From Candidatus Nomurabacteria bacterium (GTDB lineage: Bacteria > Patescibacteriota > Minisyncoccia > Phycocordibacterales > UBA9973), in the NCBI GenBank assembly GCA_021413625.1, contig JAIOPY010000001.1, forward strand, positions 1 through 10,223: a stretch of DNA of 10,223 bases. Direction: 5' to 3'. The notes under the pieces are model-generated. The model was not told the origin of the DNA. It ran no database searches and worked only from the letters and a program-made list of their open reading frames with translations. The translations under genes and the position numbers were made by a program. Shown here piece by piece: positions 1 through 6,580 of the stretch. Position 1 is the stretch's first letter; each line of letters begins with the position of its first letter.

Positions 1-12
1 AGTGACATTTGA

Positions 13-24
13 TTTTACGTAAAA
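13..24. repeat. 12-bp perfect palindrome TTTTACGTAAAA
   Basis: The sequence TTTTACGTAAAA is its own reverse complement, and outer bases extend a looser symmetry (TGATTTT at 10-16 against AAAATCA at 23-29). It lies about 40 bases upstream of the GC-rich gene, so it could be an operator or simply the tail hairpin of whatever lies to the left. The half TTTTACGT recurs at 548-555, just at the start of msrB. The function is unknown; only the symmetry is seen. Confidence 0.35.
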
Positions 25-65
25 AATCAGTAATATTTCAACAAACGTAGCACAATGGAGGTTCC

Positions 66-476
66 ATGAATTTGCACGAGTTTGTGAGCGGCAGAGGCAG
101 AGCGTTGTTGGGCAGAAGCGAGAGCGGTATGCTCACGATTTCTTTGCCCGCCCCCCAGGTCCCTGGGGTGAAGATTGTCGGCGACGACGTGGTGTTCGCC
201 GGGGCAACTTTTGAGGATGCGTTCTCCGAGTTCGTGTCCTTCAACGAGGCATGCGCTCTCCTGCGACGGCGGGGGTTCCTGGATTTCACCCTCGCTCCCA
301 AGCTGGACGTTCTGCCAGGTCTGCGGTGGTTCTGCAAGATTGGTTCCGCCAAAGACCCTGTGTGGGCGCCCGTTCTCGGAGGTGAGGCGAGCAACTGGGG
401 TTTCACCCCGCTTGGCGCGGCAGTCGCTGCGCTTGCCGGCGGTCCCCGACGAGACAAAGACAAGAGAAAGTCCTGA
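66..476 (+). CDS. Hypothetical protein in a GC-rich island
   Basis: I do not recognise this 136-residue protein and assign no function. The ATG at 66 has a GGAGG at 57-61, four bases upstream, the only consensus-like Shine-Dalgarno of its kind in the window. The gene is about 60 % GC, and hand counting gives about 70 % G/C at third codon positions, against about 35 % overall GC in the neighbours. The protein has no clear signal peptide or membrane helix. It carries an aromatic-rich middle ([21 protein letters not shown]), a small Ala/Gly-rich stretch near residues 117-126 and a basic tail ending [10 protein letters not shown] strong hairpin starts five bases after the stop. Several other frames are also open here, as expected in GC-rich DNA, so coding is likely but not certain. 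Base composition and initiation signal suggest recent acquisition or a specialised element. Confidence 0.55.
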   Translation: MNLHEFVSGRGRALLGRSESGMLTISLPAPQVPGVKIVGDDVVFAGATFEDAFSEFVSFNEACALLRRRGFLDFTLAPKLDVLPGLRWFCKIGSAKDPVWAPVLGGEASNWGFTPLGAAVAALAGGPRRDKDKRKS

Positions 477-480
477 TTTA

Positions 481-523
481 TCGCGCCGGTCGCGGAATTC
501 TTCCCAGAATTCCCCCGGCGCGA
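481..523 (+). terminator. GC-rich stem-loop after the island gene
   Basis: TCGCGCCGG (481-489) pairs perfectly with CCGGCGCGA (515-523). Inside it GGAATTC (494-500) pairs with GAATTCC (507-513) around a six-base loop, TTCCCA, leaving a small asymmetric internal loop. The structure begins five bases after the stop of the island gene. There is no run of T directly after it (AACACTTTA follows), so it is not a textbook intrinsic terminator. It may be a terminator, an RNA-stabilising hairpin or the inverted end of an inserted segment. Confidence 0.55.
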
Positions 524-538
524 AACACTTTATATCTG

Positions 539-547
539 TGTTATAAT
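539..547 (+). promoter_or_regulatory. Extended -10 promoter of msrB (TGTTATAAT)
   Basis: TGTTATAAT matches the extended -10 consensus TGnTATAAT exactly; no good -35 is present, which extended -10 promoters can tolerate. The expected transcription start falls about seven bases later, at or next to the GTG start codon at 554. The msrB message would therefore be leaderless or nearly so, in line with the absence of a Shine-Dalgarno. Confidence 0.5.
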
Positions 548-553
548 TTTTAC

Positions 554-946
554 GTGAATACAAAAAATTTACCAACTGAAGAAGAATTGAAACAAAAGTT
601 AACTCCCGAACAATATAAAGTTTTAAGAGAAAAGGGGACTGAAGTGCCTTTTTCTGGTAAATATGTACATGAAAATAAAGACGGCACATATTCTTGTGTG
701 GTTTGTGGTAATCCACTTTTTACTTCTGACGCTAAATTTGATTCTGGCACCGGTTGGCCATCGTTTGATAAAGCAATTCTAGGTTCTGTAAAAGAAATTA
801 CAGATAATTCTTTAGGGATGGAGCGGACTGAAATTGTTTGCGCTAAATGCAACTCTCACTTAGGACATGTATTTAATGATGGCCCCACTCAAACAGGCAA
901 GCGGTATTGCATGAACTCTGTTTGTCTTGATTTAGAGGAGAAATAA
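554..946 (+). CDS. msrB: Peptide-methionine (R)-S-oxide reductase MsrB
   Basis: MsrB reduces the R-epimer of methionine sulfoxide in oxidised proteins, normally using thioredoxin, in the cytoplasm. The 130-residue protein is a full-length single MsrB domain. Two CxxC pairs (C48/C51 and C96/C99) form the structural zinc site. The signature SGTGWPSF is at 64-71, GHVFNDGP at 104-111, and the catalytic cysteine is C119 in RYCMNS. C124 is an additional nearby cysteine that might act in resolving the sulfenic acid; this is inference. The start is GTG at 554, because the N-terminal pattern before LTPEQY is typical and no in-frame ATG occurs before residue 89. No Shine-Dalgarno is seen. The VKOR gene follows after 36 bases on the same strand, making a probable redox operon. 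Confidence 0.95.
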   Translation: MNTKNLPTEEELKQKLTPEQYKVLREKGTEVPFSGKYVHENKDGTYSCVVCGNPLFTSDAKFDSGTGWPSFDKAILGSVKEITDNSLGMERTEIVCAKCNSHLGHVFNDGPTQTGKRYCMNSVCLDLEEK

Positions 947-982
947 TTTGTTTTATCACTCTGAATAAGTTAATCTATAAGT

Positions 983-1441
983 ATGATATTTTCTGAAGAT
1001 GTCTTAATACGAACAGCTATTTTTGTTTTAGCTTCTTGCGGTTTTTTAGTAGCAAAACATATTTATAAACACAAGAAAGCTAACCAAAAACCATTAGTTT
1101 GCCCTATCAGGTTTGATTGTAACGCTGTGGTTCATAGTGACTATTCCAAACTATTTGGTGTCCCCTTGGAAGTTTTTGGTATGTTGTATTACTGTCTAAT
1201 AAGTTTTTCTTATCTTTTTTTGGTCTTTATGCCTAGTGCTATGCCTGCTTTTTTGATTAATCTACTAATAGGTCTTTCGTGTTTTGCTTTTTTGTTTTCT
1301 GTATATCTTATATCGGTGCAGATTTTTATTTTAAAGAAAGGCTGTTCTTGGTGTATAGTTTCTGCTTTTATTTCTATGATAATTTTTATTTTGACCATAA
1401 CACATTATCATGTTAGTGACGTTCTAGGGTTATTTAATTAA
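983..1441 (+). CDS. Vitamin K epoxide reductase (VKOR) family disulfide oxidase
   Basis: Bacterial VKOR homologues are membrane enzymes that reoxidise a thioredoxin-like partner and pass electrons to quinone, replacing DsbB in disulfide-bond formation. The 152-residue protein has four or five hydrophobic helices. The loop cysteines C40 and C46 are six residues apart, as in cyanobacterial VKOR, followed by N47 and a serine at 52. The motif GVPLEVFG lies at 59-66, and the active-site pair is C121-S-W-C124. No thioredoxin domain is fused, so a separate DsbA-like partner is expected but is not in this window. It begins 36 bases after msrB with no Shine-Dalgarno. VKOR implies that at least some proteins outside the membrane carry disulfides; the SIMPL protein at 5827, with two cysteines, is a conceivable client. 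Confidence 0.92.
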   Translation: MIFSEDVLIRTAIFVLASCGFLVAKHIYKHKKANQKPLVCPIRFDCNAVVHSDYSKLFGVPLEVFGMLYYCLISFSYLFLVFMPSAMPAFLINLLIGLSCFAFLFSVYLISVQIFILKKGCSWCIVSAFISMIIFILTITHYHVSDVLGLFN

Positions 1442-1449
1442 TATATTGA

Positions 1450-1457
1450 TATAAAAT
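1450..1457 (+). promoter_or_regulatory. Possible -10 element upstream of the P-type ATPase
   Basis: TATAAAAT lies just after the VKOR stop and would place a transcription start around 1462-1464. No convincing -35 is present. It matters because the coding homology of the ATPase begins shortly downstream (from about 1488) while no normal start codon exists there, so the true 5' end of this mRNA is informative. Confidence 0.3.
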
Positions 1458-1556
1458 ACTGATATCAAGCAAGATATTAGAAATAAGATAACTCCAGAAC
1501 CATGGTCAATTTCCATTCCAGATGCACTTAGTGCACTTAAAACATCTTTTCTTGGT

Positions 1557-4094
1557 TTGTCAGATAAAGACGCCAAAGATAGGTTCCAAAAATATGGCAG
1601 CAATGATTTTCATAGTAAAGAAAAAACTGATGTCGTCTATTTATTCTTAAAACAATTTGTAAGTCCACTTATATTTTTACTATTAGGCGCAGCGTTTTTA
1701 ACAGGTCTGCTTGCGGAATGGATAGATACCTTAGTTATAATTTTTGCTGTGTTATTGAACGTTTCTTTAGGTTTCTATCATGAATATCACGCCGAAAACA
1801 CTTTAGATAAATTAAAAACTTATATTAAAGATAGGGCGAGAGTTATGCGTGATGGTAGGGAACAAGAAATTGATTCAACTTTATTGGTGCCTGGAGATAT
1901 AATCAAGTTATCTTACGGTTCTCGGGTGCCCGCAGATGCTCGTATTATTTCTGTAAATAATTTTAGAGTTGATGAGGCTATTCTTACTGGGGAAGCTTTG
2001 CCTGTAGAAAAAAAAGAAGAACTTATATCCATTACTTCCTTGGTTGCTGAGCGGAGTAATATAGTTCACGCCGGCACTTTGGTTGTGCAAGGGTATGCTA
2101 CCGCTATTGTTTATGCAACAGGAAATAGAACGGAAATCGGAAAAATAGCTAGTGTTGTTTCCGCTACCAGCAGAATACAGACTCCACTACAAAAAGGCGT
2201 TAGTAATTTTGCTTGGCTTCTTTTTTATGTGGTTATTATTATTGTTATCGGGATTTTGTTTTTAGGTATAACTCGTGGCGAGGCCTTTATTGAGATGTTG
2301 TTGCTTTCTTCGGCAGTGGCTGTGGGCGCAGTCCCTGAGGCACTGCCTATTGTGCTTACTGTTATTCTGGCAATTGGAGCTGAACGCCTAGCTAATAAAA
2401 AAGGGGTAGTTAGAAAATTAACTGCAGCCGAAACTCTGGGCTCTACTACACTTATTATGACAGATAAAACGGGCACACTTACATTAGCTGATATGCAGTT
2501 GACTGGTATTTATGATATTAATTCAATTTTAAATGATTCCACTAGAGCTTTAAATCAGGGTGAATTTTCTCTAGAGCAAAAAAAATTACTGGAGCTTGCG
2601 TTACTCAACGTGGATGTTTCTATTGAAAATCCTGATGAAGATAAATCAAAATGGTCTTTTAGAGGAAGACCATTTGAGGTTAATATCGCCAAAGCTTGCC
2701 GTCTCTATAATGTTTCTTTAGATATTATATCTTCAACTGTTTCATATTTAATTTTACCTTTTAACTCTACAAATAAATTTTCAGTAGCAAAAAAAGATGA
2801 TGTTTACGTTGTAATGGGAGCACCAGATGTATTGCTTCAGAGGTCTAAAGTTTTAAAAAAAGATTATATAAAACTTGAAAAGTGGATTGAACAAACGAGT
2901 TTTGACGGCAAAAGACTAATTGGCATTGCTACGTTCTCCAAAAAGCGCACTAAAAAAAATATTTCCGCTGAAGATGTGAAAGGGTTAGAGTTTGTCGGCA
3001 TGTTTTCTTTTTATGACCCTATTAGACCTGAGGTTCCAGAAGCTATTAAAAATATTGAGTCTCATGGAGTTAAAATGATTTTAATTACTGGTGATTTAGT
3101 GGGAACTGCGTTGTCGGTTGCTAAAAGTTTGGATTGGGCTGTTAAAGAAAATGAGGTTTTGACTGGAAATCAAATACGAAGCATGACTGATGAAGAGTTG
3201 CTGGGTGTTATTTCTAAAATAAAAATTTTTGCTAGAGTTACGCCCGAAGATAAACTAAGGATTGGTAAACTTTATCAAAAACTTGGTGAAGTTGTGGCTA
3301 TGACCGGAGATGGGGTTAATGATGCTCCAGCGCTTAAGGCTATGGATATTGGTATTTCTTTGGGTGGTGGTAGTGATGTGGCAAAGTCCGCAGCAGATTT
3401 GGTTTTGTTAGACGATAATTTCCAAACTATTAGCTTGGCGATAGATGAAGGAAGAAGAATATTGTCCAATATCCGAAAAAGCTTTACCTATCTTATGTCT
3501 AACTCTTTTGATGAGGTCTTCATAATAGGTGGTAGTTTGATTATGAGTTTACCTTTGCCTATTACTGCACTCCAGATTATTTGGGTTAATCTTTTTACAG
3601 GTTCTTTGCCCGCGCTAGCTTTTGCCTTTGATGAAGAAATAGACCGAGAAAAAAAATCTTATAATACACATGTTATTTTTACTCGCAGTGTTAAATTATT
3701 TATATTTGGGGTGGGTATTTTAAGCTCCTTGTTATTGTTTGTTCTTTATTATTTTTTATTAAAGATAAATCTTGATATATCTATAGTCCGTTCTATATTT
3801 TTTGTTTGTTTCTCTTCTTATATTCTTGTGGTTTCTTTTTCTTTTAGAAGCTTACATCGGCCTATTTTTTCATATTCAGTTTTTTCTAACAAAAAATTAA
3901 ACTACAGTATTATTATTGCTGTTGTTATATTATTTATTACCATGACTGTTCCATTTATTAGGAATACATTTGAACTCGCGCCTATGCCTGTGGCATGGCT
4001 ACCCTTTGTATTTCTCTGGCTTGCTCTAAATATTTTACTGGTTGAAGGGGCGAAATACATATTGCGACTTAAAATGCCTTTTCAAGATAAGTAG
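1557..4094 (+). CDS. P2-type cation-transporting ATPase
   Basis: A ten-helix P-type ATPase that pumps a cation across the membrane using ATP. Counting from the TTG at 1557: actuator motif TGEA at 144-147, M4 ion-site motif PEALP at 260-264, phosphorylated D303 in DKTGT, hinge motif GDGVNDAP at 584-591, and the C-terminal helices M5-M10. There is no CPx motif or metal-binding N-terminal domain, so it is not a heavy-metal pump. Compared with SERCA, the M4 glutamate (E261), M5 glutamate (E653) and M6 asparagine (N678) are kept, but the M6 aspartate is G682. The nucleotide-site lysine of KGAP is M420. Ion specificity (Ca2+, Mn2+ or other) is therefore unclear. The open frame continues upstream to about 1455 and encodes the typical N-terminal domain sequence (PEPWSISIPDALSALKTS), so TTG at 1557 is probably not the real start. 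Confidence 0.9.
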   Translation: MSDKDAKDRFQKYGSNDFHSKEKTDVVYLFLKQFVSPLIFLLLGAAFLTGLLAEWIDTLVIIFAVLLNVSLGFYHEYHAENTLDKLKTYIKDRARVMRDGREQEIDSTLLVPGDIIKLSYGSRVPADARIISVNNFRVDEAILTGEALPVEKKEELISITSLVAERSNIVHAGTLVVQGYATAIVYATGNRTEIGKIASVVSATSRIQTPLQKGVSNFAWLLFYVVIIIVIGILFLGITRGEAFIEMLLLSSAVAVGAVPEALPIVLTVILAIGAERLANKKGVVRKLTAAETLGSTTLIMTDKTGTLTLADMQLTGIYDINSILNDSTRALNQGEFSLEQKKLLELALLNVDVSIENPDEDKSKWSFRGRPFEVNIAKACRLYNVSLDIISSTVSYLILPFNSTNKFSVAKKDDVYVVMGAPDVLLQRSKVLKKDYIKLEKWIEQTSFDGKRLIGIATFSKKRTKKNISAEDVKGLEFVGMFSFYDPIRPEVPEAIKNIESHGVKMILITGDLVGTALSVAKSLDWAVKENEVLTGNQIRSMTDEELLGVISKIKIFARVTPEDKLRIGKLYQKLGEVVAMTGDGVNDAPALKAMDIGISLGGGSDVAKSAADLVLLDDNFQTISLAIDEGRRILSNIRKSFTYLMSNSFDEVFIIGGSLIMSLPLPITALQIIWVNLFTGSLPALAFAFDEEIDREKKSYNTHVIFTRSVKLFIFGVGILSSLLLFVLYYFLLKINLDISIVRSIFFVCFSSYILVVSFSFRSLHRPIFSYSVFSNKKLNYSIIIAVVILFITMTVPFIRNTFELAPMPVAWLPFVFLWLALNILLVEGAKYILRLKMPFQDK

Positions 4095-4118
4095 CGTTTA
4101 GTTGAATTTTTTGCTATA

Positions 4119-4124
4119 TATTAT
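4119..4124 (+). promoter_or_regulatory. Possible -10 box (TATTAT) of the tRNA-His transcript
   Basis: TATTAT lies in an AT-rich gap of 37 bases between the ATPase stop and the tRNA. It would start transcription near 4131, right at the tRNA 5' end. No clear -35 is visible, and overlapping TATATA/TATATT alternatives exist, so the exact box is uncertain. Confidence 0.3.
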
Positions 4125-4131
4125 GTTACAT

Positions 4132-4204
4132 GGTGCCTATGGTGTAACGGTTAACACATGAGCTTGTGGAGCTCTTGATCAGGGTTCGATTCCCTGTAGG
4201 CACC
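4132..4204 (+). tRNA. tRNA-His (anticodon GTG)
   Basis: A complete cloverleaf can be folded. The acceptor stem is GTGCCTA (4133-4139) with TAGGCAC (4197-4203). The D stem is GTGT/ACAC (4142-4145, 4154-4157). The anticodon loop TTGTGGA (4164-4170) reads GTG at 4166-4168. The T arm is CAGGG/CCCTG with loop TTCGATT (4185-4191). A G at 4132 opposite C73 at 4204 supplies the extra G-1:C73 pair that identifies bacterial tRNA-His. The outermost anticodon-stem pair is a T-T mismatch (4159/4175). The 3' CCA is not encoded after C73 (CAT follows), so it must be added enzymatically. The next gene starts four bases later, so tRNA 3' processing must cut this mRNA. Confidence 0.95.
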
Positions 4205-4208
4205 CATT

Positions 4209-4718
4209 ATGGAACTTTGGGACAATGCAAACTTAATAAAAGCTTTGAAGGAAAATAAAGTAGTTGTTATGCCTACAGATGCTTTGTATGGCATTGTGGG
4301 TAGAGCTCAGGATGTGGAAGTAGTGCAAAAAATTTATAATTTAAGAAAACGTTCTCCCGACAAGCCTTGCATAATACTCATCGGCGACATCGGGGAACTT
4401 AAAAGATTTTCTGTTTCACTTACCGCAAAACAACAAGCAGCCTTAAAAGATTACTGGTCTTTTAATATGAATGAAACTGGCAAAGGTCCAGTTAGTATTA
4501 TTTTTGAGTGCTTAGATGAGTCCTTTATAGAAGTTGGACCACTTATAGCTCCTTCTGCAAATATTGAAGGCATGCCTCCAAGTCAAAATATAATGGAAGC
4601 AAAAAAATATTTTGGTGATTTAGTAGATTTATATATTGATGCAGGAGTTACTACTGGCAAAGCTTCAAAAATTATTCAACTAAATGCAGATGGTTCTAGT
4701 TTAGTTGTTAGAGAATAA
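4209..4718 (+). CDS. tsaC: TsaC/YrdC (Sua5 family) threonylcarbamoyl-AMP synthase, divergent
   Basis: The family makes threonylcarbamoyl-AMP from threonine, bicarbonate and ATP, the first step of the t6A37 modification of ANN-decoding tRNAs in the cytoplasm. Visible family marks in the 169 residues are PTDALYG at 22-28, KIYNLRKRSPDKP at 41-53, GPVSIIF at 93-99 and APSANIEGMPPS at 114-125. The usual stretch between GPVxxxF and SAN, with a pattern like LAxRxP, appears to be missing: about 25 residues shorter than I expect from E. coli TsaC, with a small extra segment at 83-92. A YciO-like paralogue of undefined activity is therefore possible. ATG at 4209 follows the tRNA-His 3' end by four bases, without a Shine-Dalgarno. 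murB follows after 14 bases, so tRNA, tsaC and murB probably share a transcript. Confidence 0.85.
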   Translation: MELWDNANLIKALKENKVVVMPTDALYGIVGRAQDVEVVQKIYNLRKRSPDKPCIILIGDIGELKRFSVSLTAKQQAALKDYWSFNMNETGKGPVSIIFECLDESFIEVGPLIAPSANIEGMPPSQNIMEAKKYFGDLVDLYIDAGVTTGKASKIIQLNADGSSLVVRE

Positions 4719-4732
4719 TTTTTTTACTAAAA

Positions 4733-5758
4733 ATGAAAATAGAAAAAAATTACAACCTAACCAAGTTAAATACCTTCGGTATCAAAGCTACCGCTAAATT
4801 TTTTACTGAAATTAACTCCGAAGAAGAGCTCCGAGAGGTTTTTAATTTGCCAGAATTTAAAAATAATCAAAAACTTTTTTTAGGTGGAGGTAGTAATGTG
4901 TTGTTCACGAAAGATTTTGACGGCATTGTTGTTCTAAATAAACTAAAGGGTATAGAGATAATAGAGGAAAATGAAAAAAATGTATTAATAAGGTCAATGA
5001 GCGGAGTGGTGTGGCATGACCTAGTTCTTTTTACTGTAGAGAAAGGACTTTGGGGTATTGAAAATTTATCTTTTATTCCTGGCAGCGTGGGGGCAGCTCC
5101 TATGCAAAACATTGGCGCTTATGGCGCTGAATTGAAGGATGTTTTAGTGTCTGTAGAGAGTTATGAAATCAAGACTGGAAATAAAAGAATTTTTAATGCC
5201 GAAGAATGTGAATTAGGGTATCGGGATAGTATTTTCAAAAATGGATTAAAGGGGGAGTATTTTATTTCAGCTATCGTGCTTGCTTTAAGCAAGGTTGAGA
5301 AAAAAAATATTGAATATCGGGTTTTACAAGAACATTTAGAAAAAAATAAAATTGAAGTTAAAAATTCTAAAGATATTAGTGAAGCGGTGATGTCTATTCG
5401 CAAAAGCAAGTTGCCAGACCCAAATGTTATTGGCAATGCGGGCAGTTTTTTTAAAAATGTTTTCTTATCTAAAGAAAAAGATAAAGAAAAAATAAAAGAA
5501 TTAGTATTTAATTATCCCCATATTTCATATTTTGATGAAGGAGATTTTATAAAGATACCTGCTGCTTGGCTTATTGAAGAGTGTGGTTGGAAGGGTAAAA
5601 AGGTTAACCAAGCTGGCGTGCATGACAAGCAAGCGTTGGTTTTAGTTAACCATGGAGGGGCAACCGGCGAAGAAATCAAAGCTTTGTCTGAAGAAGTTAT
5701 TACTTCAGTTTTTGAAAAGTTTGGCTTAAAACTTACTCCGGAAGTTAATTTGATTTAA
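4733..5758 (+). CDS. murB: UDP-N-acetylenolpyruvoylglucosamine reductase MurB
   Basis: MurB uses FAD and NADPH to reduce UDP-GlcNAc-enolpyruvate to UDP-MurNAc, the second committed step of peptidoglycan precursor synthesis, in the cytoplasm. The 341-residue length and the GYRDSIFK motif (R164) match the E. coli-type (type I) enzyme. FAD-binding segments include LNTFGIKA at 12-19, GGGSNVLF near 51-58, and the IPGSVGAAPMQNIGAYG stretch near 115-131. The proton-donor serine is S238 in NAGSFFKN, and the C-terminal catalytic glutamate is E337 in PEVNLI. AWLIEECGWKGK near residues 278-289 is also typical. All key residues are present and no segment is missing. The ATG has no Shine-Dalgarno. A promoter for the next gene lies across its 3' end. 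Confidence 0.96.
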   Translation: MKIEKNYNLTKLNTFGIKATAKFFTEINSEEELREVFNLPEFKNNQKLFLGGGSNVLFTKDFDGIVVLNKLKGIEIIEENEKNVLIRSMSGVVWHDLVLFTVEKGLWGIENLSFIPGSVGAAPMQNIGAYGAELKDVLVSVESYEIKTGNKRIFNAEECELGYRDSIFKNGLKGEYFISAIVLALSKVEKKNIEYRVLQEHLEKNKIEVKNSKDISEAVMSIRKSKLPDPNVIGNAGSFFKNVFLSKEKDKEKIKELVFNYPHISYFDEGDFIKIPAAWLIEECGWKGKKVNQAGVHDKQALVLVNHGGATGEEIKALSEEVITSVFEKFGLKLTPEVNLI

Positions 5759-5777
5759 AGATTTTTACTGATATAAT
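5750..5777 (+). promoter_or_regulatory. Promoter TTGATT-16-TATAAT before the SIMPL gene
   Basis: TTGATT at 5750-5755 and TATAAT at 5772-5777 are separated by 16 bases, the best -35/-10 pair in the window. The -35 overlaps the last codons and stop of murB. Transcription would start near 5784, giving a leader of about 43 bases before the ATG at 5827. This marks a new transcription unit after murB. Confidence 0.6.
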
Positions 5778-5793
5778 TAGATTATTAAAAATA

Positions 5794-5815
5794 ACCCATT
5801 CGGGTCTCTATGACC
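5794..5815 (+). promoter_or_regulatory. Two overlapping short hairpins in the SIMPL leader
   Basis: ACCC (5794-5797) can pair with GGGT (5802-5805) around ATTC, and GGTC (5803-5806) can pair with GACC (5812-5815) around TCTAT. The two share GGT, so they exclude each other. They sit in the predicted 5' leader and are the only G/C-rich bases in an otherwise AT-rich gap. The stems are only four pairs long, so this could be chance. Confidence 0.25.
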
Positions 5816-5826
5816 TAAATTAATAT

Positions 5827-6552
5827 ATGGAAATTCCACAAGAATATAAAAAGAATTTGTATCGCGCGATTTTAACTTTACTAGTAGTTTTGTCTCTGTA
5901 TTTTGCTGTTAGTTTCCTATCTGAATGGAGGTCATACGGCATGATGGGTAGTGGAGGAGCAAACACTATAACTTTAACTGGCCATGGTGAGGTTCAAGCT
6001 GTTCCTGATATTGCGAATGTATATTTTTCTATTAGAAAAGATGCAAAAACTGTTAAAGAAGCTCAAGACGCTGTAGCTTTAGTTGAAAAAGCCGCATTAG
6101 AATTTTTGAAGACAAATGATATTGCAGATAAAGATATTCAAACAACTAACGCTTCTTTCTATCCTAAGTATGAATATGTTTATGAAAGTAAGGCGGTCAT
6201 TTGTACGGAATTTTACTGCCCACCTCGTCCAGGCAAGAATGTTATTGTTGGCTATGAATCTTCAGAAAGTATCACTGTAAAAGTTAGAAATACTGATGAT
6301 GCGGGTAAAATTATACAGGGGTTGGGTGCTCTGGGTGTTTCTGATTTAAATGGACCTAATTTTGCTGTTGATAATGAAGAGGAGTTAAAGGCGGAGGCTA
6401 GAAAAGAAGCCATAGAGGAAGCTAGGAAGAAAGCTAAAGTTCTAGCTAAAGACTTGGGTGTAAGCTTGGGTAGAATTGCTAGTTTTAGTGAAACTGGCTT
6501 TTATCCTATGTATTATGGCAAAGCCATGAATTCTGTTGATGCAGTAGTATAA
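5827..6552 (+). CDS. SIMPL domain (DUF541) membrane-anchored protein
   Basis: SIMPL-domain proteins are secreted or periplasmic proteins of poorly defined role (the family includes E. coli YggE). This 241-residue protein has a short cytoplasmic start, one hydrophobic helix at about 12-32 acting as signal anchor, and the SIMPL domain from about 47 outside the membrane, beginning ITLTGHGEVQAVPDIA. A helical, charged region at 184-208 (EEELKAEARKEAIEEARKKA) is typical of the second half of the domain. C126 and C131 lie in the extracytoplasmic part and could form a disulfide. The usual final strand after the last helix (a pattern like VxxxVxVxYE) is not visible: the protein ends SVDAVV, so it may be shortened at the C-terminus. 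No Shine-Dalgarno precedes ATG at 5827. nusG follows after 28 bases. Confidence 0.85.
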   Translation: MEIPQEYKKNLYRAILTLLVVLSLYFAVSFLSEWRSYGMMGSGGANTITLTGHGEVQAVPDIANVYFSIRKDAKTVKEAQDAVALVEKAALEFLKTNDIADKDIQTTNASFYPKYEYVYESKAVICTEFYCPPRPGKNVIVGYESSESITVKVRNTDDAGKIIQGLGALGVSDLNGPNFAVDNEEELKAEARKEAIEEARKKAKVLAKDLGVSLGRIASFSETGFYPMYYGKAMNSVDAVV

Positions 6553-6580
6553 TTTCTTTTTAGTTTTACCTATTTAATTT

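Noticed and set aside
27..716. Long open frames on the minus strand (27-716 and 38-463) and another plus frame (175-546) over the GC-rich island
   Set aside because: GC-rich DNA has few stops, so shadow frames are expected. The minus frames give Ser/Pro/Arg-rich low-complexity proteins, one runs across the clear msrB gene, and none has a convincing ribosome site; the frame at 66-476 has GGAGG and third-position bias.
1557..4094. Heavy-metal (CPx/P1B) or KdpB-type ATPase
   Set aside because: The M4 motif is PEALP rather than CPx, there are no N-terminal metal-binding domains, and six helices follow the P domain as in P2/P3 pumps.
6548..6553. TATAAT overlapping the SIMPL stop codon as a nusG promoter
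   Set aside because: It would give a plausible short leader, but no -35 or extended -10 bases accompany it and such hexamers are common in this AT-rich DNA.
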